A stretch of DNA of 64,000 nucleotides, from NCBI GenBank assembly GCA_030549495.1, contig JAUIRK010000101.1, positions 248,001-312,000 on the forward strand, read 5' to 3'. The notes beneath the pieces were generated by a model. That model was given only the letters and a program-made list of their open reading frames with translations, was not told where the DNA came from and ran no database searches. Below are positions 1 to 12,400 of this stretch, piece after piece (the stretch's first letter is position 1; each line of letters begins with the position of its first letter). Origin of the DNA: Nectonema munidae. Its lineage: Eukaryota; Nematomorpha; Nectonematoida; Nectonematidae. Made by a program: the position numbers and the translations under genes.

Positions 1-297
1 CGAAAGAAACTTATTATATTTATTCTAAAAATATTATAATAAACATATTTTAAAAATTACTCTAAAGTTCCATCATTTAAATTTTCGATGTTAGTGTAAC
101 TTTGGACATAAATGTTATAATGATTAAGACAAGACAAAAAATATGCCTAAGTCCCTCTTCTTTACATCATTGCTTCTCAAAAAAAACATGATCAAAATCA
201 ATTAGACCAATATTTTTAACGATTATTTTTAGTAAAAATGTTGTGGTTTAAAAGGAAATGTTGAGAAAGCAAAGAAACAAATAGACCATCATCTTAC

Positions 298-411
298 ATT
301 GTGATTTTCTTTCGTAGAGTTTGGCGTTAATCTCTTGTTAGATATGATCATTTCGGAAGTCTTGGAATTTGAGATCTTATCTTCTACTTTTGTTCCAAAC
401 TGCGCAACTTG
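298..411 (-). CDS. Lam: Lamin exon 10 (C-terminal tail)
   Basis: Thirty-eight codons between acceptor TATTTTTAG and donor GTAAGA, phase 0 at both ends. It starts QVAQFGTK, matching the end of the lamin tail domain (E-V-A in vertebrates), then a Lys/Ser/Asn-rich tail ending STKENHN. It is too short for an ORF scan. No stop or CaaX box occurs before the donor, so a further exon is expected to the left. Confidence 0.82.
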
Positions 412-675
412 CTAAAAATAAACAAGGAATGAAACAAAACATGTGGTTAAATTAGAGTAAGGATTCAGAAAATGCCATACCCTAGGGTCATGGACACATC
501 CGCGTTCTTTTGATGAACTCACAACTGTCATCTGATAGGCGTTAAACTCGAATTTTTATTTGATGTTGATAGCAAGAAGAAAGTATACCCTCCAAACGTA
601 GACAAAATTTCGATTTTCTAATATTTTTAGACTAAGTATACAACTTAGCTTGGCAACCGCATGCACACACCATGC

Positions 676-700
676 TAGTGATGTACCGATACTTGAATAA
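676..700 (+). repeat. Solitary hAT-like terminal repeat
   Basis: TAGTGATGTACCGATACTTG matches the ends of the element at 18.03-18.59 kb. No partner end is visible nearby, so this is probably a truncated copy in lamin intron 9. Confidence 0.35.
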
Positions 701-1221
701 GTTAGTAGTAATGAGTGTGTATGGCTTTAAACTAGCAGGCATAAATTAAAAAAACTAATGAATGCTTCAGAAGAATATAATGTAGCATTATTTGAACTTA
801 CGTATTTTCGCGTCCAGCTGCATCTTAGTGACGATTATGTATCAATTTAAAAATAGGGAGATAAATATTAAAGAAATATTGTAACAAAATTGAAATAATA
901 GCGAATTTCAGTATTTATTGTTGAAGACGACTAGCGACTCTAAGCAAATTCGCGACCCTGGCGTTTAGAGCCTATGTTAGCTAAGACGCATTTGTGATGC
1001 TGTTTTATACAGCAAAAAGAAAACAAGGAAAACACTTTTCTTAAAGTAATACCATATTTAAAATTTACAGAATAAACGTGTCATTTTACTCTGCCTGTTC
1101 GGCTCAAGAAATCGGGGAATTATAATTAAAATTACCGAACAAAATAAGCAGATTTTTTATTTCGTTATGATGAAGTTTTAAAATTAATTATATCACTGAA
1201 TTATATAGTAAATTCTTTTAC

Positions 1222-2230
1222 TTAAAGTATAAAGGAACCTGTGTAGACCTTGTAAAAGTAATTTTTCTGTAAATTGACAAATGGAGGTGTATTTCTGATT
1301 ATCTCTACAGTTGATTCTTCTCTTTTCATTGGCTTCAGTAATGCTAAGCTTTTTTCTTCTATATCATATTCAGTATCACTCTCATCTTTATATCGATCTT
1401 CTTCATTCTTACCCATACTTCTAGTTTCCTCTAATTCTTCAATTTTGTCAATATGTTCATCGTTTTTCTTTTTATCTGTTATTACATTGTCACCTATTGA
1501 AAGGTATTCTTCAACATCCGCTTTAGCAATATTCTTTTCATAGCATAGCAACATTAAAGCTTGTTTTAAACATTCAAGTTGAGAATCACTTGCTAGCATA
1601 TTTTCTAGATCACGGTAATATTCAGCTTTTTTAAAGGAGGATGAATCAATAATATTCAATGAAGCGAAAGATAATCATCGCAAAGCTTGAAGAAAAATTT
1701 GATGTTTCAGAATTTGATAAATAATACATGATCATGTTTGTACGGTATTTTGATTTAAAACATTCAATTATGCCCTGATCAAGGGGCTGACATAAAGAAG
1801 TCGAGTTAGCTGAAAGGTATTCGATTTGAATATTAGGGAAATTAGGTATACTTTTATGTGCGTACAATTATTATCAAGAAGTAACACAATTTTTTTATTT
1901 CCTGCTCTCATTGCACTATTCATGTGAGCAATCCATTCGCGAAAAATAAAAGTTGTCATCCAAGAATTTGAATTATTTTTATAATCACATGGCCGATACT
2001 TTACCCCATATTTTCCAATAAGTAAAGCTCGTAGCCAGTAGCATTGCAGCAAAAAAGTATTGCCAATCTTTCTTTGGAATCGGTGCCCCATACACACAGA
2101 TCAGCTTCCAAGACATGATCATCGTCCAATTTCTTCTATTGGAATCTCTTTTCTTTACAAGCTTTAAAATTAGGCATGTTAAATTTTTGAGCAAAAAAAC
2201 AAACTCTTTCACAAATGAGAGGCCGACTTT
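1222..2230 (-). pseudogene. Degenerate Tigger/pogo transposase in lamin intron 9
   Basis: On the minus strand, three overlapping frames show DDE pieces of a Tigger-type transposase: LLLDNNCTH (second catalytic Asp region, about 1910-1890), then QPLDQGIIECFKSKYR (third Asp, about 1795-1750), and upstream GKYGVKYRPCDYK. The C-terminal part, about 145 codons, is acidic and lacks a clear domain. The frame changes at least twice and the helix-turn-helix half is missing, so it is dead. It is clearly different from the Tigger at 27.8 kb. Confidence 0.8.
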
Positions 2231-3404
2231 ATGTAAGTTGTTAGCTCCACTTTCTACAAACCATTTGAAGATTCATTTATCTACATGTTGATTTTGCGGG
2301 ATACTTCTTCTTAGATAAAGTTGAACAACTAATATTGATTTTTTTTTACAATTTCTGATTTTTCCAAATTGTTATTTTTAACTCTTAAAGAATAGTTTTC
2401 TTTTCGAAAATATAAAGATGTTTGCGTCTTTGTTTTGATTCTTTATCCATCATAATGATTAAAAGAAAATGAATTTATTATCTAAATTCGTCAAAATTAT
2501 TGAATATAAAAATGTCGATACCTTATTTTATTTTACTTTTATAAACACACTGCTTTTAAGGAAAAACTTTTTCATACCATATTAACTTTAGCATAAAAAA
2601 TTTTCAAAGTGTTAAAAGAAGACATGTCACTCAAGTCTCAAGCAATGGCGGAGGGAGGGAGCAGGTGCTGTTCCAGAGGGAGCTTAAACCATCTGCCTTC
2701 TTCTTGTTAAAAGTATATTTAAGTTAGTTTAAAAAGCCAAATTTAATATTACATGAATCTTATATATTTTTCGTAATTACCAAATAAAATCATCATAGAC
2801 AGTAAGAGGTCTAATTGTCCAGAGTTTAAATTGTCCATGAATCGGCAGACCCTGCTTTCTAGGGTTCCTGACATATTTCTCAGTTAACGTTGGATTAATA
2901 ATGTTTGAACTCATGGTTTCTCCAATTTTTTTTATTAGAATCAATTCTGCTTCAAGAGAATTGGGCCTTAAATAAGTAACAATTAGAGGCCTGATTGTCT
3001 CTAAACCTTGAAAATATTTCACTGAAAATAGAGAAAATTCAAACCTAGACATAAGAGAAGGATAACAAGAAACAGCGATATTACAAAATTGATAAAAGAA
3101 ATGATAAAGTTTCATTTCAGCATTTTTCTCTTTCAAAACACGTTTTTTTTTAAATATTTTTCTTAATCTGTGTCAGTTCAATCAAAATGCGATTGATAAA
3201 GTGACTTTTTGTATGAAGCACACACAGAAGAGTGAGGGGGAAGAGTAAAGAATACAGACGTATGGATGGTTGATTCAAAAAAACGCAAAACCATTAAGAA
3301 CACAGAAAGATAATAAATTACTATTTATTAGATCATAGCAGATTTTAGCAGGCTTATATTTTTTTCTATATTGAAGATTTTGATATGGTTAATTTCGTTG
3401 TATC

Positions 3405-3507
3405 GGGGTAAAATTCCTAGTAAACCTACTTTAAGGGGAATGCTGAAAATTTCGTTATATTAAATAGTTCGTTCTATTGAAGTACATTATAACGAGGTTC
3501 GACACAG
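3405..3507 (-). repeat. Tigger-like terminal sequence
   Basis: The stretch ending CATTATAACGAGGTTCGACA, with repeated TTCGTT and TTCGTTATATT blocks, resembles the terminal inverted repeat of Tigger/pogo elements (reverse complement begins TGTCGAACCTCGTTATAA). It could be the 5' end of the element whose broken transposase lies at 1.2-2.2 kb, but I see no matching end to the left. Confidence 0.4.
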
Positions 3508-3630
3508 AAAACTTGAGAAAATTTTTGGTATTCCAATTAAAAGTTTCTAAAATAGAAACTTTCTATCAAATCCTCGATATGTAGATATTTAGTAAAATGT
3601 AGATAGAATTAGTAAAGTCGCGGAACTTAC

Positions 3631-3864
3631 ATTAAAATCCTTATTGAAAACTAAGACACAAAAATTTTCTCCTTTAGGCCAAGACAGGCGTTTCATGACA
3701 ATACTGACGGGAGGAGTGTGATTCATGGATGTTTCCGTTGAACTCCAGATAGTGCAAACTTGGCCTGCTTTCAGAGTTGCTCTAGCACGAAATTTGTACG
3801 TCACAGAAGACGAATCGTGGACATCTGTTGACTTTGTTACTCGCCAACCACCAACACATAAATC
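3631..3864 (-). CDS. Lam: Lamin exon 9 (Ig-like lamin tail domain)
   Basis: Seventy-eight codons, phase 0 at both ends, acceptor TTAAAAAG, donor GTAAGT. Reads DLCVGGWRVTKS ... VTYKFRARATLKAGQVCTIW ... NHTPPVSIVMKRLSW ... VLVFNKDFN. The G-G-W, LKAGQ, IW and TPP positions are those of the lamin tail domain, the module that binds chromatin and partner proteins. Confidence 0.93.
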
Positions 3865-4600
3865 CTTTTTAAAAAGTTGAAGTTGTTATATAGGATACAA
3901 TAATTCACAAAAGATCTAAATAATAATTAGAGAACGAATGAAGTCCCGAACACAAAATAACTGAAGATATTCTTGAGAACTAGAGATGCCAAACCGAAGC
4001 CTTGACAATAAACGTTATCAATGAATATGAGTATCGGATCGAAATCCAATCTCATTTCCTTTATCAGTGAATAATCTGAAGAACTACTACTTTTTCTGTC
4101 ACAAATGTTTAGGATATTTTTCCTTAATACGTCATCTATCTTGATTATTTCACAAAACATCTCTCTCACTACAAACGTGTGATCAAGGAAAGCTGGGCTG
4201 GCTAGCGATGTATATTTTATGCAAACAATCCTTAGCAAATATCTTTTAATTGCTCATCTAGCGAAGACGACTTGTTATTCCTAACTTTTAACAACGCCTC
4301 CTCCGTGTGCTACCGCCAACTTTGGAAACTACTGGTTTAAAATATGAAGAATGATCTCCCATCATTTGTATATGAAGTTTCAAATAGGCATTACCACATA
4401 GATACATACACAAACACTTTTTTATTGAGAGAGAAATTCATCGCCTTAGCGCCTAAATCTTCAATAAATAATTCAATTTTATTAGAGCATAGCTTTGTGG
4501 ATAACTTAAAAAAATAGCATTATTACTAAATCTTTGTAAGAAAAATGATTACATTTATTATTCAATAAAAAGAGAGGATATTTTAAATAAATTGCAATAC

Positions 4601-4865
4601 ATGTTTTCCATTGTTTGCAATTTTAACAAACTTTCCATCAACATCACATTCAGTAACTTCAATCTGAGATGCTGGAGACGAAAACATATGGTATTCGTTG
4701 GTCTTTTTCTTTGAAAGGTTTTGAGTGGAATTAGCTTTAGCTGTAAACCAAGTTGTGAGGCTGCGCAAAGGAGAGAACTTGCTACTTTGATCAGCAGCTT
4801 CGCTATGGCTCATCCGCATTCGCTTGCAACTCTTCCTAGTGGATTCATCATTCGACATGTTGTGT
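4601..4865 (-). CDS. Lam: Lamin exon 8 (NLS, start of lamin tail domain)
   Basis: One base plus 88 codons, acceptor CGATTTAG, donor GTATTG (phase 0). It carries the nuclear localisation signal RKSCKRMRM, a second possible CDK site (SPLRS), a long Ser/Lys-rich linker, and the first strand of the Ig-like tail domain (IEVTECDVDGKFVKIANNGKH). The tail domain continues in exon 9 with no missing residues. Confidence 0.92.
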
Positions 4866-6608
4866 CTAAATCGCGTTATGAAACGATCAGATTATTATTA
4901 ATAAGATATATTTGAAAAATCTAAAAACTAAAGATGCACAGCACAAAAAAACTCAATTCTGAGTGTGTGACTCTTTATTAAACGAATATTTCGTCAAAAA
5001 TACTTTAGACTCAGCATTTCAAAGATATGAAAAATATTTATGTTCGAGCTTTTTGAAAAAAATATTAGAAAATATTAAATACATCAAACAATGAATAAAC
5101 GGAAAATTTCTATGAAATCATTTAATCACTTAAGACATTGGACAGATTTTAAGACAAAGAGATTTGAAATTTTCAAAATATTTTTGGAGACATGAAACTA
5201 TATAAAACAAAGCAAGTATATAAAGTTGCTTCGTATATTATTAAAAAAAGTGTTCGCATTACATCTGGTGTTATGGTATTTAAGGTATTATTAATATTAG
5301 TGTTAGCATTACGTTCGGCTATACTTGCGGTTTTGTTTTAAGCATATTTAATAAACATTACAATGTGTACCCACCTTATAAAGTATAGGAAACATATATT
5401 ATAGTGTCACCTTAAAAAAGTATACAAAGGATAACAAGTATATAATGTTGGTTTGTATGTATACTTCTAGTCGTTGTAAGCGAAACAGTGTCAGCCACCT
5501 TATAAAAAATGAAATTTTGCAGGGGGATTTTGAACAGCATCAAGCAAGCACCGGCGTAAAAGAAAGATGGGAAGAGAGGTAGAATTGAGTTGTAGCATTA
5601 AAAAAATTGAAATAAAAATATTATTCACTAAATAATGTGCATAAACTTTATTTATATTATTCACTAAATAGGTGCAACAGTAGTTTGTCTTCTCATCTTG
5701 CATACCGATAAACATGTATTATTTGTGTCTTTGGAGTTATTAGAACTTTTAATTCGCGCGCAAAAGAACCTGCATTTAGACAACACGTGTGAAAGGTACG
5801 CTGATCAGTGTAACTTATAATTATATTTAATATTTTTTTATTTTTAACTTAATTTATAATAATAATAATACAAGAAGAAATCATGACCAGTTTCATGTTC
5901 CAGTTTACCTTTTGTTTAATATTCTTCACAATATTAGAAAAATGATAATTTAAAAATACTAGATCTTGCACGATTGACTTTAGACTTTTTGTTTATTCCT
6001 TGCGAAAAAAATTATTCAGAATAAATGATTTCCAGTTTACTAAAATTAAGATTTACATTAATGTGTTGGTTATTTTTTCTTTAATGTTTAAATAACTTAA
6101 ATCTAAATTTGATGAAAGGTACTTCAAATATATCTAGATGTATGCAAGTTTCAAAGTTGAGCTTTCAATTCGATTTATGGAAAATTGAGTGTGGAATTTC
6201 ATGGTTAATAATGTGGGTTGTTTATAATAAATTTACTTTATAAAGTACTGAGGGGATCTATTTACGGTACGATTAAAACCGGTCCTAGTGGTTCAATTCG
6301 GTACGGTCTCTAATTCTTGTAGTCCGGTCCGATCTGGTACGCATATATTATAGTCTGTTTCAAAGTATAGACGTCCAAGTTCAGTCTTGGTCTGGATATT
6401 CGGACGAGACTTTGAACAGATATAGGTATATCTATGACCTAGATTATTCAGAAAAAAGATGTTATAAAATCGCCCAAGGATAAATATTTTTCTAAATCCG
6501 CACCTAACACACAAATGATAAATATTAGAGAAACGAAAAGTTTACCGAACTTCAATTCTTAAAAAAATGAAATTAAAGATAATTAAAAAGCAGAAGAACA
6601 TGTTATAC

Positions 6609-6749
6609 CTTTCTTCTTCGCAAGAAAGTAGCTTAGAGTAGATGGAGAGTTCTTGGCTGAGAGCGATTTTCGCTGACTCCAATTCCTGGTAATCGTCGAT
6701 GTAATTGGAGAGCGTTTTCTGTAAATCACTCACTTCATTCTCCTTTTTC
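6609..6749 (-). CDS. Lam: Lamin exon 7 (end of coil 2, rod terminus)
   Basis: Acceptor GCTTCTAAG, then one base completing Gln and KKENEVSDLQK ... DDYQELESAKIALSQEL ... YSKLLSCEEE plus two bases of Arg. This is the intermediate-filament rod-end consensus (Y-x-x-L-L-x-x-E-E-E-R). Donor GTATAAC, phase 2. Confidence 0.93.
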
Positions 6750-7804
6750 CTTAGAAGCAAAAATATGGGAGTTAAATTCACATATTTATTTTTAACTCAA
6801 ATTAAATCAATTATTTAATTTGAATTAAATCAAAATTACATCTCGCTTGTTTTTTCTATGATCAAATGAATTGACTGGAGAGTAATATAAAAAACTTTCC
6901 CTTAAGATGCCTCTATTTCATTAAAAAAAAGAAATAGTTTTTTTGTCATGTAAATCAACACAGTGTCGAAATAAAATTTGATTGTGATTCAGATCTGTAT
7001 ACAATACTGCTTATGGATATTATTATTAAACATGCCTCAACGATCAAACACTCGTTAATCTATGGTTCCCAAAATAAGGAAAAAGTATCCCCTGAGGGTA
7101 AGTTAGTAATTTAAAGAGGTAGTGAGTGCAATGGAATTTATAGAATTTTTTCATATAAACATCTATATATGAAGGCAGATTATTATTTGTTAGACAAGTT
7201 GGCAAAGAGGCGTTTCAAATGTTAGAAAGAAAATGGTCATTTTAAGATGGCAGACATTTTATTGATCATATCCATTTGCATTATTTATTTGATTCACTCA
7301 AAAGATACAACAGATAGAGCACTTCATTTTCTCAAGCATAAACTTTATAAAGTCAAAATACCGCTCTCGTCTCACAAAACAAATGAGAGTCTACAGTCCT
7401 GTGCGAAGATCAAAGTCACATCTTACACCCATACACAGGGAAGATCTGTAGCAAATTTCAGAAATAGAAGCCACATTAAACAATTAAGAACAATAGCATT
7501 TAATAACCTATTATTTTCTGTAAAAAAAAAATCAAAATCATTTATTTCAGAATCTGAGCTGATGCACGTTTTTTTGTATGTTCAGATGTTTCTATTAATT
7601 GCTTGTTGTGCAAAAAACTGAAGAGGGCGAGAGCACACTGGCATGGATTTATCAGAGATGTTTCTTTTTTTATATTTTATTTTAATTTAAAAATAAAATT
7701 GGGCTAGTTTTTATTTTAATATTACACAAATATGGGAAGGAATCAAATAGGCATGCATATAGTTTAAATTTTAATTTATTTCAAAGTAGGCCTTTTGTTA
7801 TATT

Positions 7805-8219
7805 CAGTGGTTGTACCGGGCCAAATTAAAAAAAAGTATAAAAGACTTTTAAAAGTTTATAAGCTGTTATTTTTTGCGGCTCCAGGGTATTAAGAGGGTG
7901 GCAAAATGGTTCTTTTTATCATAAAGGTTGCAGACCCCTGTTCTAAAGTCAAGATCAGCGTGTCTCAACCCAGTGCGAATTGCACATATATGGGCAAAAA
8001 TGAAATTCATATAGGCAATTTTTTAGAGCATGATAAATCCTTTTTTTTAATATGGAATCTGCAGGACAGCATTTTAGGGAATTGTTTATTCAAATTAAGT
8101 GCAATCGAAGAATTCAAATTAGAGTTTTAAAAAGAAAAAAGGAAGGATTTTATAGTGGACGATTTTAAAATGTTTAGAATCTTAATGGACAATTCAAACA
8201 AAAAGATCGAAAACCCCTG
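7805..8219 (+). repeat. hAT-like element remnants in lamin intron 6
   Basis: Three hAT-type ends occur here: CAGTGGTTGTACCGGGCCA at 7807, GGTTGCAGACCCCTG ending near 7940, and AAAACCCCTG ending at 8219. The last two are followed by TTCTAAAG and ATCTAGAC, the TCTA-containing type of 8-bp site many hATs choose. No clean pair with matching duplications is visible, so these are overlapping old copies. Confidence 0.4.
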
Positions 8220-8434
8220 ATCTAGACAACCTTATTCACGCTTCTGTGAACGGTTTTACTTCAAGCCAACTCAAACCACCACAGACCCTTCTCCTAGCGT
8301 ATGTAACAGGCGCGGTTTACGCTAACGCACTAAAGCAATCATCTCTTTGGTTTTGACGAACTATAAAAGATAATAGTGGATTGATGAAGAGAAAGTGAAT
8401 GAATGTGAAAAGTAAGATACAAGAAGGTGCTTAC

Positions 8435-8661
8435 TGCATCTCAGAGAGATGGACTTCCTTGTCTTTGGCCATTTGCGTGGACAACCGTGTGTTCCTCTTC
8501 TTGAGCATGTCGATGTCATTTTGCATTGCTTGGAATTTCATTGAATTTTCATTCTGCTCACTTTCAAAGCATGAAAAGCGGTTCTTTAGAGCAAAGTTTT
8601 CTTTTTGCATTTTTTCTGCATTTTTTATAGAATTTGACAAATTTTCTTCCAGAGAAGTTAT
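8435..8661 (-). CDS. Lam: Lamin exon 6 (coil 2)
   Basis: Seventy-five codons plus two bases after a 64-bp intron (acceptor CTCCCAG). It reads ITSLEENLSNSIKNAEK ... DIDMLKKRNTRL ... HLSEM, continuous coiled coil. The donor GTAAGC follows ATG-CA (phase 2) and the codon is completed by exon 7 as Gln. Confidence 0.92.
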
Positions 8662-8725
8662 CTGGGAGTAAAGTTGGAAGCAACATTAAACTAATATTGA
8701 AAGCGTGAGAAGAGTTGAATGTTAC

Positions 8726-8896
8726 CTTTTTTTCGTACAGGATTTGAAGTTCATTCTTAAGATCGTTCGTCATGTTCTCATGATTGTTTCTTAGATCATC
8801 TATAGCTAATTCCAATTTGTTTTGATACTCATTACGTAGATCAGGTTCTAAGTCTTTATACAAGATTTCATGCTTAAAAGATTCTTCTTTAAATTG
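8726..8896 (-). CDS. Lam: Lamin exon 5 (linker L12 / coil 2 start)
   Basis: Fifty-seven codons, phase 0 at both ends, acceptor GCTTTTAG, donor GTAACA. Reads QFKEESFKHEILYKDLEPDL... AIDDLRNNHENM ... LQILYEKK. It aligns residue for residue with lamin A after the IYSEE motif (HE, then EL/DLR...HE). It is preceded by the very long intron 4. Confidence 0.92.
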
Positions 8897-8982
8897 CTAA
8901 AAGCAAAAAATAACCTCAATGAATAATTTTTAAGTAACTGATTTACTTTAAACTTTGTAAAAAGATAAATAAATATCTCCAA

Positions 8983-9112
8983 CCTGTATTCTACGATGAT
9001 TCATCTCCAAACTATCTACTACAATGATTCATCTCCAACCTGTATACTACGATGATTCATCTCCAGCCTGTATACTACGATGATTCATCTTCAACCTGTA
9101 TACTACGATAGT
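8983..9112. repeat. 28-bp tandem repeat, about five copies
   Basis: Unit roughly ATCTCCAACCTGTATACTAC followed by GATGATTC, repeated about five times with a few substitutions. It lies in lamin intron 4, about 90 bp upstream of exon 5 in the transcript sense. Confidence 0.85.
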
Positions 9113-9147
9113 TTCTATTCCATGTACAAATGACTAGGGAGACAATG

Positions 9148-9490
9148 TTCTACTTTCTGTTCACATTTTGCTAGATGTAAGATTTGATATACCTCATTCG
9201 AGGAAACGATGTTACATAAGAGTTATTACCTATATTTTTGTAATTTTTTCACGATAATAAATAATATATCTGTCAAATAATCAAAATAAAATTCTGTAAT
9301 CAAAGAATCGAAAAATATTCTCTAAAAAATCAAAAAATATGAAACTTTCTGTTCAAATTTTGCTAGGTGTAAGATCTAATATACCTCATACGATGCTACA
9401 AATGTTTTTGCCTATATTTTTGCAATTTGCACGATATTAAATAATATATTTGTCAAATAATAATCAATATAAAATCCTGTAATCAAAGAA
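9148..9490. repeat. Direct duplication of a ~170-bp block
   Basis: The block beginning ACTTTCTGTTCACATTTTGC and ending TGTAATCAAAGAATCGAAAA occurs twice, at about 9148-9315 and 9342-9495, with scattered substitutions and small indels. It adjoins the 28-bp repeat in lamin intron 4. Confidence 0.8.
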
Positions 9491-9499
9491 TCGAAAATC

Positions 9500-12400
9500 C
9501 CAACAAAAATTTCAAATTTTTTTTGAACAAAAACAATTTTTTTAAAAAGTTTAGTCGCATTGAACTTTTTATGCAGTAAACAATAATAAAAATAATATTT
9601 ATCTTCAAAAATAAAAAGGCAAATAAAATTTCGGCAACTATTTTTAATCGTATACATTATGAACTAACTTAAAATTTTGGCGAATAATTCGAAAGTTATA
9701 AGCGATATAAAAATAAAGGTTAATTTATAAAAAAAGGAAAAAATAAAACTATTTTATAAAAATCTACAAATAAATTTAGGTTCTGATATTAGAGTGGTTT
9801 ATAATTGTCTTAGAAATTGTTACAAATTAAAGCTGAAAATTTGTCAAAATGTAACAAGCCTTAGTTTAAAATTACCAAATATAAAAAACATGGATACCTC
9901 ATTTGCTTTAATGGTAATGAAGCCCATGGAATATAAAAACAGTAAAATGGTATTTCTCAAGTACTTATGATATACGTAATCTAATCTGAAAGCCCATAAA
10001 AAATTCTTTAATTTGGTATATCGCATGATGCATTTTGTTGAGAAATGCAAAAGTTATAAGCGTTTTAATATTTGGCTAAAATTTAAGCTAGTAATACTAC
10101 AAATAAACTAAGCCTACACTAGCCCGATAAAATAAACCACACGCGTGCTAAAGATGTGGTGTAGCGTATGCGAAATAAGAATTCCCTGCGCTCACAAACA
10201 CGTAATGCAACATGTGTTAATCTTTCTTCGCATAGTTATGCGCTAAAATCAATAACAAGCGTGTTAGAATCAATAATGTGATTTATTGTTCGTGCACTGT
10301 CGGTATAAATATAACGAAAGCCCTTCGTTAAAAATCAGAAAGGTTGTATCTAAACTAAATAAAAATTGTTTCGAAATAAAAGTTGACTACGATTATCCAA
10401 CAAAACTTCTACATTCGATCGACAATTTTCACTTCAAATTTTTTTTTTATTTATTAGAAAAACATTATACTGACCTATACAACTGACCCATAAAGAGTAA
10501 AAATATATAAATTTATTTTCGACATTTTTTTTAAAATATGACATTTAAAATGTAAAAACCCATATTCTACCTTTGTTAATATGAAATATTGAAAAAATAG
10601 TATATAACTCATCACGTTAATTATTGGTATTTTTGGAACTAGATAAAAGTTGACTGACCAAAAGCAGATTTTGGAAAAATAAAAAAATATTTTTTTTAGC
10701 CTATGTTACCCACAAAGAGTATAGCTTTCCAATGATACCATTTTCAATCAAAAATTTTCTATAAATCTTCACATTATGTTAGTCACAAAAGTACTAAAAT
10801 TTCGACCAAATATTTTGAAGTAAAGTCCAGTTATCAAAAAAATTTAAAAACTTTGGCAAAAATAAATTATTCTAGCATATGTAGCAAACGATAAGCTTTC
10901 AAAGGATATATATATATATCATGAAAAAGAAACATTGAAAAACAGTTTAATTCTTTCTGTAAAAACAATTAAACATTTTCAAAAAATCGAATTAGTATTA
11001 TTATTATTATATATTACATAAACATTTCAACCAATCATATAGTTTTCATTAAATAAAACTGCAATTTCAAAGTTAAGTGTTTTGAACTTTTAATTTTAGA
11101 ATGGTGCTTTCAATATGTATGTAAAATATTTTTTGAAAATTTTCATTTTAAGTATGTTTTTTAAGCATTTTACGATTTACACATTTAAATATATAATAAG
11201 GTCTGGCAAGTTGTCTCCCCGGAGGTCTTGCCAGACCTCTGATATACTAACTTTGCACGTCACAAAAGGTACACATTTTCAAAAAATATAGATGTGATTT
11301 TATGAGATAATAAAGAAAATTAACCAACTAATTAACTATCACTAACTAGCCAATAACTAAATAACTATTATTTGAAAAGTAATAACGTTTACAAAAAGAT
11401 ATATCCTATTAACCAGATAAATGCATATTTTGTTGCTCGCTGTTTTTTGTTATCAAAAAATAAAACATAATATTGCATGCATCACATAACTTAATAAAGA
11501 GACAACCAACGGCTGAGTGGTATCAAGAATGAAAGCACGCCTTTTCTAAGTAAAGGGACACACGACAGCGTTAAAGAAACAAATCATAACCCAAATAGAA
11601 AAACAAACAAAACGAAGGCAATTATGAAAAGCACAAGAATGCTTCATCATCATCAGCATTTGATTGTGTGTGCATGGAGAAAACCGGGCAAGAGAAAATG
11701 TGCTAGAAGCAAAAAGCTGCACTATGTATTCTTACAAGATAAACAATTCTTTAGCAGCTTTACATAACGAAACAACTCTTGCTGTTGCACAAAATGATGC
11801 GTTATTACGAGAAATGAGTGAAAATGAAACCAGCCAGTCGTCAACAGCTAATGACATTTTCACCCAGTAGTAAAACACAGATCAAATGATATACACGAAC
11901 AGTCCCATGATAAACTGACTGAATAATCTATTTACTCTCATCACCCGTTTTCATCCACACTATAATGTCAAATCCATGACCATAGCTAAAAGGTGGCCTC
12001 ACGTTTCTCTCTCTTGAAGCATATTTTATTTTCTACTCATTGTAGTGACACCCCACTAAGACGGTACTTGACTATTGGTCCCTATTAGTTAGTTAATAAT
12101 AATAGTTTTAATTAGTTAACAATGTCTATAATTTTAAAATGAAAAAAAACTGTAATATAAGTGTTTGATGCTTATTTTCTGAAGATAAAAAAATTTTTGA
12201 TTGAAAAAGAGAAGTTTTGTTCTATGGAAAATACACAAATAAAGCAACCAAAAAACTTAAGTCATCAAATTATTGATTATACATATAAAAATATTTTGGA
12301 AGTTTATCACAATAAAGATTCTAAAATGACAACAACAATCATTAGATTGATAAGGAAAGATTGTATCAGCGTAACTTAATTATTTCATTAATTCGTTTTT

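Noticed and set aside
1-297. Last lamin exon with a CaaX box
   Set aside because: I scanned the minus strand for Cys followed by three codons and a stop after an AG; none fits, so the exon is not claimed in the window.
2777-3136. 119-codon minus-strand frame in lamin intron 9
   Set aside because: Could belong to the decayed Tigger, but I recognise no transposase motif and it does not join the pieces at 1.2-2.2 kb.
3927-4238. 103-codon minus-strand frame as an extra lamin exon
   Set aside because: It lies in intron 8, has no lamin similarity, and exons 8 and 9 already join without a gap in the tail domain.
7247-7621. 124-codon plus-strand frame in lamin intron 6
   Set aside because: No domain, motif or codon bias; it sits among transposon remnants and overlaps no splice-compatible structure.
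8983-9112. CRISPR-like appearance of the 28-bp repeats
   Set aside because: The repeats are directly adjacent with no spacers, in a eukaryotic intron.
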